This document shows positions 9,646 to 21,357 of a DNA stretch of 64,000 nucleotides, one piece after another. The notes under the pieces were generated by a model. The model worked only from the letters and a program-made list of their open reading frames with translations. It had not been told where the DNA came from and ran no database searches. The stretch comes from Cherax quadricarinatus (lineage: Eukaryota; Arthropoda; Malacostraca; Decapoda; Parastacidae), in assembly GCF_038502225.1 (NCBI RefSeq), contig NC_091352.1, positions 21,945,216 to 22,009,215 of the forward strand. Reading direction: 5' to 3'. How positions within the stretch are numbered: the first letter of the stretch is position 1; each line of letters begins with the position of its first letter. The translations under genes and the position numbers were made by a program.

Positions 9646-9972
9646 CCCCAGCGCTCGGACTTTATGCCCAAAGCTGGGGTGTGGCTCGAGAAGGATCCTG
9701 TAGTGCTTGCTGCCTTTGCACCGCCTGCTGCTATGCAGCTGCCACACCCGTCGAGCCCAATTTGGGCGGGGTTTGTGGCAGCCAAAGGTGCCTAGGTTCT
9801 CCCTCCAAACCCCTTGGGGGCGGGAAATGGGGCTAAGCCTGGGCACAGCTAGTTCCAGAAGACGAGGAGGTACGTGTACCTCCTCCCGTGGCAGACATTG
9901 ATCTAAGACATTCCCACGAAAGGGACCCAAGGCCGGGCCACCTCTTGGACAAGGCCCGAGCCGGGCGATTAT
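9646..9972. other. GC-rich segment of unknown origin
   Basis: Markedly more GC-rich than its surroundings, with a 10-bp-stem hairpin (GAGGAGGTAC, 2-bp loop) near 9865-9890. Could be a transposon 5-prime region; no protein is recognised in it. Confidence 0.35.
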
Positions 9973-10009
9973 ACCAGCGAATCTAGAACCATAACAAAAA
10001 TCTTTTCTG

Positions 10010-10090
10010 TTAGTGTGACTTTGTAAATGGTCCAAATAGGACTGCAACGTTGTCGTATGTTCCTCTCTTCTATGTGCGGGATATTTATGT
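10010..10090 (+). ncRNA. Degenerate hammerhead-like sequence
   Basis: A hairpin GGTCC-AAATA-GGACT is followed by GCAACGTTGTC, where a hammerhead would have GAAAC, and the expected CTGANGA is eroded. The order of hairpin, xAAACGTTGTC and downstream unique sequence matches a hammerhead layout with a mutated core, so probably an inactive relic. Confidence 0.35.
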
Positions 10091-10239
10091 ATCGTGTATT
10101 ACCTAAAGAAGGAAATCTACTGGAGAGGTGGAGAGAAAATATTATAGTTTTTCCATCTTGGGCAAACGTAGTTGAGTTCACGCTGAGTTCTCCTTCCTCC
10201 TCCAGAGAGTCAGAGAATATTCACCACTGGACGAGCATT

Positions 10240-10720
10240 GACTCTCCTCACAGAAAATAAAAACTTCCAAAACTGGGTAGAAGTTGATATTCTTCAACTT
10301 AATTTTGAGAATTTTTAGGTGTTCTTTAGGGGGAATGCCTGACTTATTCTTATTTTCTTTTATTTTCTTTTATTTTCACTTCCTCGGATTTTACGATTAT
10401 ATTTTGCGCATAACTCAAGAACTCCTCATCCAATCGACTTCAAATTTTCATCACCTGCGCATGGCAACAAGGACCAAATTCAAGCGCCAATCAGCATGTT
10501 CACAATCCCTATGGTGAAACTTTTTTTTTATTTTTTTTTTTTATTCGCCGGTATTCTTCCGGCCCGGGTCTTTTCCAAGTAGTGGTGACCCGGCCTTTAA
10601 CCCATTCTCAGCGTCCTAGAATGTCTTAGATAACTACCAAAATGTGACGGAACTTTCAACGTTCAGCTGCCAAGAAACAGACGGTCATGGAGAGTGAGCA
10701 AATTGATGATTTTATAAGTG
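10240..10720. other. No recognisable feature
   Basis: AT-rich; a short GC-rich GGCCCGGGTC patch near 10560 resembles a SINE scrap but is too short to assign. Confidence 0.4.
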
Positions 10721-10721
10721 A

Positions 10722-11308
10722 AATATATTTCAGTAAGTGAAATATATTTCAATAAGTAAAATATATTTCAGTGAAATATATTTCAGTAAGTTAAATATAT
10801 TTCAGTAAGGTAAATATATTTCAGTAAGTGAAATATATTTCAGCAAGTTAAATATATTTCAGTAAGTGAAATATATTTCAGTAAGTGAAATATATTTCAG
10901 TAAGTAAAATATATTTCAGTAAGTAAAATATATTTCAGTAAGTAAAATATATTTCAGTAAGTGAAATATATTTCAGTAAGATAAATATATTTCAGGGAGT
11001 AAAATATATTTCAGTAAGTAAAATATTTTTTAGTAAGTAAAGCGTATTTCAGCAAAATATATTTCAGTGAAACATATTTCACTAAGTAAAATATGTTTTA
11101 GCAAAATATATTTCAGTAATTAAAATATATTTCAGTAAAATATGTTTCAGTAAGTAAAATATATTTCAGTAAGTTGAATATATTTCAGTAAAATATATTT
11201 CGGTAAGTAAAATATATTTCAGTAAGTAAAATATATTTCAGTAAGTAAAACATATCTCAGTTATGTTATGAGTAAAATATATTTCAGTCAAATATATTTC
11301 AGTTTATC
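10722..11308. repeat. ~18-bp minisatellite with self-complementary core
   Basis: About 33 variable copies of an 18-bp unit containing AAATATATTTCAGTAAGT. The core GAAATATATTTC is its own inverse complement, so each unit can form a small cruciform. Copies differ in length and sequence, so the array is older than the 42-bp array at 7.9 kb. Confidence 0.9.
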
Positions 11309-11629
11309 TCTTCTGAACGGCTTTAATATTTAATTGCAGAAGCTGCATCTTAGAGCCAGGATAATACCAAATATATTTCTTTTACATACAGGCAAATGTC
11401 TTCATGTAATAAAATAGTCTATAAGAGGCACAATTTTCCTCAATGATTTGTTTCACTTAACACAATTTTTATACCGCCGTTGGGTGGCATTAGTTCCAAT
11501 TTGCAAATTTTATTCAAAAATATTTTAAACTGATTATATATATTACTTAAAATCAACGATATCTATTTTTTTACGGTATATGCCTACTGTTTTTCTCAGA
11601 TTTATGCTTATTCACCAGAAAAGACACTT

Positions 11630-12030
11630 GGTTTTTGGTCTAACTCGCCATTTTGGCTGGTCAGTTAACAAGAACTTATTTAAAATTAAGTTCTTTCTAA
11701 AATTTTCTCATAGGTTTAAAGATTTTTTTTCCATTTATGTTAATGTAAAAATTAATAATTTTGTACCAAAAGCACCTTAGAAAACTTGTCTAACCTTATT
11801 ATAACAAGCGCAATTTAATTTAGCCTAATCCAGCTAAATATATTTTAGATAAGTTTACAATAATTAAATAATAAACAAACACAATGAAATATATTTTTTT
11901 CGTTAGGTTCAGAATGATTTTTGTGAAATTATTGCAAATAAAAACTTTCGCTTGCCTTATTCAGCAAGAAGAGCGTTGCTATTAAAGCCAAAATAACAAA
12001 TTTTACCTATTCGGCACGACATACATACCT
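11630..12030. mobile_element. Short TIR element (GTCGTGCCGAATA family), eroded left end
   Basis: The right end ATTCGGCACGACAT and internal sequence match the better copy at 32358-32738. The left terminus has diverged. It ends only a few bases before the LINE remnant that starts at about 12037. Confidence 0.65.
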
Positions 12031-12036
12031 ACACAC

Positions 12037-14223
12037 ATGGTAAGCCATGTCTTCAATAAAACATGTTGGGAAGATATCTTAAATAACGTGGATCCAAACC
12101 AGTGCCTTGAAAGGATCACCTTCCTGGCAGCTGAAGCATGTTCTAGGCATATTCCCATAAGAAAGAAGAAGAGCAGGAGTAACCTGGAGAGAGGAAGGCC
12201 CTCCCTCTACAGAAGACACCGAAGAATCACTGAGCTCGTCAGGAACGCTAGAATATCTGATACACGGAAGAAGGCGCTGACCAGGGAAGTGGAAACTATC
12301 GAACTTGAGTTAAAGGACTCTTATAGGAACCACGAGAGACAGGAAGAGCTTAAAGCTATTAGTAAAATTGAAAGAAATTCTTAATATTTCTTTTCATATG
12401 CCAAAAACAAGGTAAATGCCACATCTTGTATCGGGCCCTTAGTCAGACAGGATGGGACTTACACAGATGACAACTAGGAAATGAGTAAAATACTGAAATC
12501 CCAGTACGACTCTGTGATTAGCGAACCACTAATCAGTCTGAGGATCGAGGACCCAAATGATTTCTTCATGAATGAGCCTCAAAACTCCATAAATGTATGC
12601 CAGATTTCCGACATTACCCCAACTCCGATAGACTTCGAAAAAGCCATTGACAACATGTTCATGCACTCAGCCCCGGGCCCAGACTCGTGGAACTCTGTGT
12701 TCATCAAGAACTGCAAGAAACCCCTCTCACGTGCCCTAAGTACACTATGGAGGAGGAGCTTGGACATGGGTGAAATTCCACAGTCACTTAAAACAACGGA
12801 TAAAGCCCCACTCCATAAAGGTGGCAGCAAAGCATTAGCTAAGAACTATAGACCAATAGCTCAAACGTCCCACATCATAAAAATCTTTGAAAGAGTTCTA
12901 AGAAGCAGGATTGCAAACCACCTGGATTCCCAAAAACTGCACAATCCAGGGCAACATGGGTTCAGGGCAGGTCGCTCCTGCCTCTCACGACTACTGGATC
13001 ACAATGATTTGGCCTTGGATGCACTGGAAGAAAATCAGAATGCCGATATAATATACACAAACTTTGCAAAAGCGTTTGACAAGTGCGATCATGGCGTAAT
13101 AGCGCACAAAATACGTGCTAAAGGAATAATTGGCAAAGTGGGGAGATGGATCTTCAACTTCCTAACCAATGGAGTAGTGGTCAACAGAGTTAAATCGGAG
13201 GCTGTGATAGTGAAGAGCTCTGTTCCGCAAGGCACAGTACTCGCCCCCATCCTGTTCCTCATCCTCATATCAGACATAGACAGAGATGTAACCCACAGCA
13301 CCGTATCATCCTTTGCAGACGATACTAGGATCTGCATGAGGCTGTCATCTATTGAAGACTCAGTTAACCTCCAAGAAGATATAAACAAAGTTTTCCAGTG
13401 GGCAACGGAAAACAATATGATGTTCAATGAGGAAAAATTCCAACTACTCCGTCATGGAAAATTGGAAGGGACAATAGCTAGAACAGAGTATACTACAAAC
13501 TCTGGCCATACAATAGAGCGGAAAAATAATGTAAGGCACCTCTGAGTAGTAATGTCTGAGGATCTCACTTTGAAGGATCACAACAGTGCCACGATCACAA
13601 GTGCAAAGAAAATAATAGGATGGATAATGAAAACGTTAAAAACGAATGATACCGAGCCAGTGATGATCCTTTTCAAATCACTTGTTGTCTCTAGGCTGGA
13701 ATACTGCTGTACATTAACATCTCCGTTCAAGGCAGGTGAAATTGCAGATCTAGAGAGTGTCCAGAGAACCTTTACTGCACATATAAGTTCTGTCAAGCGC
13801 CTTAACTACTGGGAACGCTTGGAAGCGCTTAACTTGTACTTGTTGGAACGCAGGAAAGAGAGATATATCAAAACCTACACTTGGAAAACCGTGGAAGGAA
13901 TGGTCCCGAATCTGAAAACAGAAATCACTCCCTACGAAAGTAAAAGACTTGGCAAGCGATGCAAAATACTCCCATATAAAAGTAGGGGCGCCATTGGTAC
14001 ATTAAGAGAAAACACCATAAGTGTCCGGGGCCCAAGACTGTTCAACAGCCTCCCACCAAGCATAAGGAGAATTACCAATAAGCCCCTGGCTGCCTTCAAG
14101 AGAGAGATGGACAGATACCTAAAGTCAGTGCCAGATCAGCCGGGCTGTGGTTCATACGTGGGACTGCGTGCGGCCAGCAGTAACAGCCTGGTTGATCAGG
14201 CCTTGATCCACCCTGAGCCCTGA
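12037..14223 (+). pseudogene. LINE reverse transcriptase with three stops and altered motif A
   Basis: One continuous plus frame encodes a Jockey/CR1-group LINE reverse transcriptase from the linker to the C-terminus, broken by TAA at 12382, TAG at 12475 and TGA at 13543, with no frameshift. Visible blocks: SAPGPDSWNSVFIKN, APLHKGGSKALAKNYRPIAQTSH, GQHGFRAGRSCLS, VPQGTVLAPILF, SSFADDTRI (catalytic FADD) and the C-terminal VRGPRLFNSLPPSIR, DRYLKSVPDQP and SYVGLRAASSNSLVDQA. Motif A reads IIYTNFAKAFDKCDH, with Asn where the first catalytic Asp is expected, so it would be inactive even without the stops. The endonuclease is missing: the element is 5-prime truncated. A sister copy is at 60.1-60.9 kb. 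Confidence 0.9.
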
Positions 14224-14224
14224 G

Positions 14225-14778
14225 TTGCTGGAGTCCTTTCTGTCTCCACTGTGAATACTTCTTTAAATCTCGTGTTGAGCTCTTCACATACTTCTTGGTC
14301 GTTTCTTGTGATCTTCCCTCCTTCCCGCTGCAGCCTGATTACCTAGTCCTTGACTGCTATTTTCCTCCCGATGTGGCTATACAAGAGCTTTGGGTAGGAT
14401 TTGGCTTTCGATGCTGTATCATTCTCGTATTGCCGCTGAGCCTCCATCCTTATCCATGCATATTCTTTTCTGGCTCTTCTGCTAATCTCCTTATTTTCCA
14501 TGGGTCTTTTATATTCTATGCTTTTTCCATTCTCTAGCGCACTTAGTTTTAGCGTGAACCAAGGGGTCGTTCTGGTCTTCCCATTGTTTCTGTTGCCTTT
14601 GGATACTAACCTCTTCACTGCCTCCTTGTATTTTGTGGTCACGTATTCCATCATTTCATTTACTGTTTTTCCCACCAGTTTTCTTTCCAACTGAGCCTCA
14701 TGCAAGATATTCCTTATTCCTGTGTAGTCCTCTCTTTTATAGTTTGGCTTTTCCCGTCTTACTCTTACTCCTTCAATC

Positions 14779-14780
<2 letters not shown>
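14225..14780 (-). mobile_element. LINE linker fragment
   Basis: Minus-strand reading gives the region between endonuclease and reverse transcriptase of the CR1/Jockey-type family: REKPNYKREDYTGIRNIL, TTPWFTLKLS, KEYAWIRMEAQRQYENDTASKAKS and KLLYSHIGRKIAVKD, then decays. Its 5-prime side abuts a long GT array and its 3-prime side abuts the opposite-strand LINE end at 14223. Confidence 0.75.
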
Positions 14781-14873
<93 letters not shown>

Positions 14874-14901
14874 GTATGTGTGTGTGGGTGTGTGGGTGTG
14901 T

Positions 14902-14989
<88 letters not shown>
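14781..14989. repeat. (GT)n microsatellite
   Basis: Two long GT blocks separated by GTAT and GGGT variants. Open frames of His/Thr or Cys/Val across it are artefacts. Confidence 0.95.
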
Positions 14990-14990
<1 letters not shown>

Positions 14991-15155
14991 GGCGTTGGTG
15001 TATAAACACATTTTGGCGTCCATGGTTTTCATATATAAACACAAAGCAACACATACATTAGGGACCATGTCCGACGTAATGGAAGTTTGCTTCAGGCGTC
15101 TTGTCGATAGTCTAGTGGAAATGTGATATTCGATACCCAGGTGAGAGAAGTGTAG

Positions 15156-15352
<197 letters not shown>

Positions 15353-15679
15353 GAGGGGAAACTTAAAAAATTAGTTATATAGTTGTACAGAAAATACTTC
15401 TGTAAATTCTCAGCTTTAATTTTACCGTCCGTATGTGTAAAAAAGAACTCTAGTACTGAGGGGAGATCCTGAGAGAACTAAGGGGAGATAATGTAAATAT
15501 TAGAATACTGCAACAATAAAAAAGATAATGAAGCAGGGATTAACCAGAGGGTAAGAGGGAGAGGGGAGGAGAGAGAGCAACCGTTTGTGACCCAACGTCA
15601 TGCAGTATTATTACTCTAAGTGCGTTGCTATTGTTCAAAGATGATTCTGTTAGCGTACTCATATGTACTCAACACTATA

Positions 15680-15860
15680 TGGATGCAGGTATCGAGTCTC
15701 AGCTCCTGACCTCGCCTCATCTTGGGCTGCTACTGCTACTGGGCTCTCTCCTGGATCCTGGATTCCTGTAGAATCTACCTGGAGGGTGTTAGGGGGGTCA
15801 ACGCCCCCGTGGCCCAATCCTTGACCAGGCTTTGAGAGCCTTATTAAATGTTTTCTTATT
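15680..15860. mobile_element. LINE/SINE tail fragments
   Basis: Contains the CAGCTCCTGACC and GGGGGTCAACGCCCCC blocks found at LINE and SINE 3-prime ends elsewhere in the window. No coding part. Confidence 0.5.
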
Positions 15861-15905
15861 GCTGTGTATGAATCTTGCCTACCATCCAGGTTGTAAACTT
15901 TCTGA

Positions 15906-16211
15906 TCACTCAAAGTTCGACAAGACATGACAGAACAAGACAAGACAAGAAAGTTTAGGTAAGACCATTGTGGGGTGAGCAGGGATGTGAAGATAGGGGA
16001 AGAGTAGATTGGTGAAAAGAAGATTTTGAGTAGAAGAGAGAGTGCCAGGGCTGAACCCAGTAGCTAGGAGCTCGTGGGGTGGACTGGGTAGTCTGAGGAC
16101 GAGAATGTATCGTTCATAGTTGGTGGAAGTCTTGATTCTTGGGTAGCTTGCAGCAGGCTTGGTCGAAGGAGGAGACGAAGGTTGGGTCAACAGACGCAGC
16201 TCAGTTGTCAT
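15906..16211 (-). CDS. Hypothetical Ser/Pro-rich frame, doubtful
   Basis: A 101-codon minus-strand frame without recognisable domains, just downstream of the similarly rich frame at 16395-16718 and separated from it by stops. It could be the degraded continuation of that frame. No family recognised; may not be a gene. Confidence 0.2.
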   Translation of the reverse strand: MTTELRLLTQPSSPPSTKPAASYPRIKTSTNYERYILVLRLPSPPHELLATGFSPGTLSSTQNLLFTNLLFPYLHIPAHPTMVLPKLSCLVLFCHVLSNFE

Positions 16212-16394
16212 TTAGCGTCGAACATTTGAGGAAGAGCCGTTCTCAAATTTCTTGAAATTAATTCTGGAAAAGTGGTACAGTTTTGTTTTATTACCAAAAG
16301 TAAAACGAAGTGGTTTCGATGAACTCCAGAACTCGGGTAACAGTGAAATGGTGTGGCGTCTCACAAACTAATTTAGCAGACCCAGCACAGAGCC

Positions 16395-16718
16395 CTACAG
16401 TACTGTGCAGGTCATGGTGTCCTCATTCGAAGGAGATGTATAGAAAGTCAGGTTGTCCCAAGTAGGTGAGCTGGTGAAGGAGTCATCAACATCCTCCTCT
16501 TCCTCAGAAGGGGATACAGAGGGCGAGTCTACGATGGTGCTAGCTGATTGGTTCATTGCAGTAGTGGTGGAAGTCGATAGTGGCCTCTCATTGGTGGGAT
16601 TTGGAGGAGTCTCGTCACATGAAGGCGGTGGTGGTGGTGAGGAAACACTGACATTATTAGGGGCGGTCTTGAGTATGGCTGAAGAAGGTGAGGAAGCAGG
16701 GAAAGTAAACTTTGGCAT
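16395..16718 (-). CDS. Hypothetical Ser/Thr/Pro-rich acidic frame
   Basis: A 107-codon minus frame starting MPKFTFPASSPSSAIL, with a PPPPP run, Ser/Thr-rich stretches and an acidic SEEEEDVDDS segment, ending MTCTVL. The composition is that of a disordered region, as in LINE ORF1 proteins or a regulatory tail, but no globular domain is present. Its start lies only a few bases from the beginning of the 24-bp repeat array on the right. Function unknown; could be part of a decayed transposon. Confidence 0.3.
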   Translation of the reverse strand: MPKFTFPASSPSSAILKTAPNNVSVSSPPPPPSCDETPPNPTNERPLSTSTTTAMNQSASTIVDSPSVSPSEEEEDVDDSFTSSPTWDNLTFYTSPSNEDTMTCTVL

Positions 16719-16734
16719 GTACTACCATGATTAA

Positions 16735-17905
16735 TGTGAGCATCACTACCATGATCAATGTAAACATCTAAACCACGATCATTGTGAACATCACTACCAT
16801 GATCAATATGAATATCACTACTGTGATTAATGTGATCAATAAAATGATCAATATGAACATCACTACCATGATGAATGTGAATATTACTACCATGTTCAAT
16901 GTGTGCATCACTACCGTGATCAGTGTAAACATCTGTACCTTGATCAATGTGAACATCTGTACCTTGATCAATGTGAACATCACTACCATGATCAATATAA
17001 ACATCACTACAGTGATCAACGTGAATATCACTACCATGATTAATATGTGCATCACTACCATGATTAATGTAAATATCATTACCATGATCATTATAAACAT
17101 AACTACAATGATCAACATGAATATCATTACCATGATCAATATGTACATCGCTACCATGATCAATGTAAATATCACTACCATGGTCAATGTGAATACCACT
17201 ACCATGATCAATGTAAACATTACTTCCATGATCAATGTGAATATCACTACCATGAACAATGTAAACTTCACTACCATTATCAACGTAACATCACTACCAT
17301 GATCAATGTGAATATCACTACCATGATCAATGTAAATATCACATCCATGATCGTTATGAATATCATTACCATGATCATTGTAATCATCACTACAATGATC
17401 CATATGAATATCATTACCATGGTCAATGGAAACTACACCGCCATGATCAACGTAGCGTCACTACCATGATCAATGTGAATATCACTATCATGATCTATGT
17501 AAACATCACTACCATGATCAGTGTGAATGTTACTACCATGATCACTATGAATATCACTACTCTGATTAATATGAACATCTCTACCATGATCAGTATAACC
17601 ATCACTACCATGATCAATGTGAATATTACTACCATGACCATAATGAACATCACTACCATGATCAATATAAACAACACTACCATGACCAATGTGAATATCA
17701 CTACCGTGATCAATGAGTTCATCACTGCCATGATCAATGTAAACATCACTAAGATGATCAATGGGAACATCACTACCATGATCAATGTGAATATCACTAC
17801 CATGATCATTGTGAATATCACTACCATGATCATTGTGAATATCACTACCATGATCATTGTGAATATCACTACCATGATCCATATAAGCACCACTACCATG
17901 ATCAA
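16735..17905. repeat. 24-bp tandem repeat
   Basis: About 49 variable units based on ATCACTACCATGATCAATGT plus four bases. The 24-bp period keeps frames open on both strands (MINVNITT on plus, DHGSDIHI on minus); this is repeat geometry, not coding evidence. Confidence 0.9.
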
Positions 17906-18059
17906 TCAAACATTGCTACCATTACCATATTCTTCACTACCTAAATCATTAATATTATCACTACTGTAATCAGTAGCAAGATCATCACTGGTGATCATCT
18001 CTACCTTAATCACTAATCATTCATGTTCATTTAATTATCACGACACTAATCATCAACAC

Positions 18060-18900
18060 ATAATCTTAACTATAATGATCATTGCCATAATTATTACTGC
18101 AATCATTACTACTGTAATAATCACTACCATAATCTATAATCAATAATTACGTCTAGTATAATCATCAAAACCCTTAATCACTTTGCAATCATCACTACTA
18201 AAATCATTACTGTAATAACTACTGCAATCAACATTACTGTAATCATCACTGCTATAAACATTACTATTATCATTACTACTTTAATCACTACTATACTCAT
18301 CATTACTGGAATAACTACTGTAATCATCACTATTGTAATCATCACTATCATAATCATCACTACTATAATAATCACTACCACAATCAACACAATTATAATA
18401 ATCACTATCATATTCATTACCAAAATCATCGCTACCATAAACATCTCTACTGAAAACATCAAAACCATAATCATCACTACTGTAATCACTATCACACTCA
18501 TCACTACCGTAATCCATTACAACAATCATGTTTACCATAATCATGAGTACCATAATCATCACGTCTGGAATCATCACTGCCATAATCATCACTAATGCAA
18601 TCATCGCTATCTTAATCTTGACTACTATAACAATTACTACCATAATCATTACTGCCATATTCATGACTAGTATAATCATTGCTACCATAATCATGACTAC
18701 TGTAATCATCATTTCCATAATCATCATTACCATAATCATCACTTCTGAAATCACAACTACTGTAATCATCACTATTGTAATCACAACTATCATAATCATC
18801 GTTACTGAAATCATCACTACTGTAATCATCACTATTGCACTCATCACTGTTGTAATCATCACTGCCACAATCACCAGTACTCTAATCATTACTAATGAAC
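18060..18900. repeat. 15-bp ATCATCACTACTGTA-type tandem repeat
   Basis: Degenerate 15-bp units; counterpart in arm 2 at about 48360-49640. Confidence 0.85.
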
Positions 18901-20060
18901 TCCATCGTTACAATAATCAACACTATCCTCATGTTCACTACAATAATCAACACGATGCTCATCATCTTCACTACAATAATCAACACTATTCTCATCTTCG
19001 GTACAATAATCAACACAATCTTCATTATCTTCACAACAACAATCATCACTATCCTCATCTTCACTATAATAATCAACACAATCTTCATTATCTTCACTAC
19101 AACAATCATCACTATCCTCATCTTCACTATAATAATCAACACTATCTTCATTATCTTCACTACAATAATCATCACTCTCCTCATTATCTTCACTATAATA
19201 ATCAACACTATCCTCATCTTCACTACAATAATCACTATCCGAATCATCTTCACTACAATAATCATCACTCTCCTCATTATCTTCACTACAATAATCACCA
19301 CTGTCTTCATCATCACTAAAACAATCAACACTATAATCATTATCTTCACTACAATAATCATCACTATCCTCATTATCTTCACTACAATAATCAACACAAT
19401 CTTCATTATCTTCACTACAACAATCATCACTATCCTCATCTTCACTATAATAATCAACACTATCTTCATTATCTTCACTACAATAATCATCACTATCCTC
19501 ATTATCTTCACTACAATAATCACCACTGTCTTCATCTTCACTAAAACAATCAACACTATAATCATTATCTTCACTACAATAATCATCACTATACTCATTA
19601 TCTTCACTACAATAATCACCACTGTCTTCATCTTCACTAAAACAATCAACACTATAATCATTATCTTCACTACAATAATCATCACTATACTCATTATCTT
19701 CACTACAATAATCACCACTGTCTTCATCTTCACTAAAACAATCAACACTATAATCATTATCTTCACTACAATAATCATCACTATACTCATTATCTTCACT
19801 ACAATAATCACCACTGTCTTCATCTTCACTAAAACAATCAACACTATAATCATTATCTTCACTACAATAATCATCACTATCCTCATTATCTTCACTACAA
19901 TAATCACCACTGTCTTCATCTTCACTAAAACAATCAACACTATAATCATTATCTTCACTACAATAATCATCACTATCTTCATTATCTTCACTACAATAAT
20001 CATCACTATCCTCATTATCTTCACTACAATAATCATCACTATCCTCATTATCTTCACTGT
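18900..20060. repeat. 33-bp tandem repeat with 99-bp higher-order period
   Basis: Monomers of 33 bp (TTCACTACAATAATCATCAC core). Between about 19290 and 19960 three distinct monomers repeat as a 99-bp block about six times with near identity. Counterpart at 47504-48360 is shorter and differently arranged. Confidence 0.9.
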
Positions 20061-20322
20061 ATTAGTCCCAAACAGATTTTCTCATGATTTTCTTCACTAC
20101 ACTATGACTTCTGTCTTAACAATTGTCTAATATAATCAACAAAGATCACTCCTCTTATCAAACTACAATTATCTAATCGTAAGATAAAAAATTCGAAGTT
20201 CACTATATTATGTGATATTGCTAAAGCATGTAAAGTTAGTGAATTTGTTAGATTATATATTTATGAGTGATAATATCAAACTGATCTTTTCTTTACAAAA
20301 GTTAGATATCACAGTAGCCATC

Positions 20323-20352
20323 ATGGATGTTTTGGGATCAAAAATTGTTTAG
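20323..20352 (+). promoter_or_regulatory. Nine-codon upstream frame before kinase
   Basis: ATG 20323 opens MDVLGSKIV followed by TAG at 20350, in the same frame as, and three bases before, the kinase ATG at 20356. The arrangement is identical in arm 2 (47236-47207). It could modulate initiation; that is inference. Confidence 0.4.
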
Positions 20353-20355
20353 CAA

Positions 20356-21357
20356 ATGTGGCGAGAAAAGGAAAAGTTGCTTGGGTGTGGAAGTTATGGG
20401 CAAGTTGCTCTAGTGAACTGGAATGGAAAACCAGCTGCTTTGAAGAAAGCAAAATCTAAAACCTACAAAAATTGTTTTAGGAAAGAAGCTGTGATTCTTA
20501 AGGCCTTACAAGGAGCTGGTGGAGCTCCCATACTGTATGGTATGAAGACTGTGCCTCCAGTTCTGCTCGTCTCTTACAAAGGCAGTCGCCGCCTCTGTGA
20601 TATTATGGCAGACGACACCTTTGACCTTCTTCGCGTAGGTCTTGAAATTGGGTATAAATTGCGAGAAATTCACACTGCAGGTTACGTACACAGTGACCTC
20701 AAGGACGACAACGTGATGGTGGAAGGATCACCAGAAGCACCAGAGGTGAGCATCATTGATTACGGTTTGACTTGTCTCTCTGGAAAAACAATATATTTGA
20801 TCGGGAATCCAGAAACCCACCCATGGTGCGCCCCGGAAGTCCTCGACCAGCAGCCAAGTACCTATGCTTCAGATGTATTTTCTTATGGATATTTAATGAA
20901 AGGCATCCTGGAAACCAGACCTCAGCGTTATAAAATATTAGATAAACTTTTCAAGCAAGCCATGAATGCCAACCCACGCAGACGCCCAACACTAAACTTA
21001 ATGATAAAAGTGATCGGAGATTATACCACATCACCACAGAGTGATATGAACGATGCCGACCCAGACAAGAAGCTGAAGACCCCAAAGTGTATACACCGTT
21101 CCCCATGTGACAAAGTTAAAAAGAGAAAAGTCGATCCCTCATCTGACCTTGTAAAGAAACGTAAAAGTAGTCCCACACCCGAGTTTGCTAAAAAATGTAG
21201 ACGTAGCATTAAAATAAGCAAACTGAATCAAGCACCCAAACGCTACAACATGCGTCAGCGAAAGTCAACTAAACCAGGCACCCGCCATCTGCAGAAACAT
21301 GAAACTGGTCATAATTTAAGGCCTCGCTTCCTTCTCAGGAATTATGCACAGAAGTGA
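20356..21357 (+). CDS. Intronless protein kinase (copy 1)
   Basis: A 333-residue frame with a eukaryotic-type protein kinase fold predicted to transfer phosphate from ATP to protein. Visible: glycine loop GCGSYG (10-15), ATP-anchoring Lys30 in AALKKA, Glu44 in KEAVILKAL, catalytic loop HSDLKDDN (112-119, Ser replacing the usual Arg of HRD), metal-binding DYG (135-137, usually DFG) and APE (159-161). All catalytic residues are present, so activity is plausible. After about residue 235 comes a basic, probably disordered tail with KVKKRKV and KKRK (nuclear-targeting-like) and RYNMRQRK...HNLRPRF motifs. It has no intron, lies between long tandem arrays and transposons, and has a mirror-image copy at 46217-47203. 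The domains differ at about 4 residues, the tails at roughly a third. Substrate unknown; no close named family recognised. Confidence 0.9.
   Translation: MWREKEKLLGCGSYGQVALVNWNGKPAALKKAKSKTYKNCFRKEAVILKALQGAGGAPILYGMKTVPPVLLVSYKGSRRLCDIMADDTFDLLRVGLEIGYKLREIHTAGYVHSDLKDDNVMVEGSPEAPEVSIIDYGLTCLSGKTIYLIGNPETHPWCAPEVLDQQPSTYASDVFSYGYLMKGILETRPQRYKILDKLFKQAMNANPRRRPTLNLMIKVIGDYTTSPQSDMNDADPDKKLKTPKCIHRSPCDKVKKRKVDPSSDLVKKRKSSPTPEFAKKCRRSIKISKLNQAPKRYNMRQRKSTKPGTRHLQKHETGHNLRPRFLLRNYAQK

Noticed and set aside
9517..10047. 176-codon minus-strand frame
   Set aside because: Crosses the foldback element end and the GC-rich block; composition matches no domain and the GC-richness alone explains the lack of stops.
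16768..20130. Long hydrophobic or Asp/His-rich frames on both strands
   Set aside because: The 24-, 15- and 33-bp periods are multiples of three, keeping frames open on both strands; no non-repetitive coding part.
20356..21357. Endogenous viral kinase
   Set aside because: No other viral gene is recognisable nearby, and the motif set is generic eukaryotic kinase; nothing in the sequence supports viral origin.
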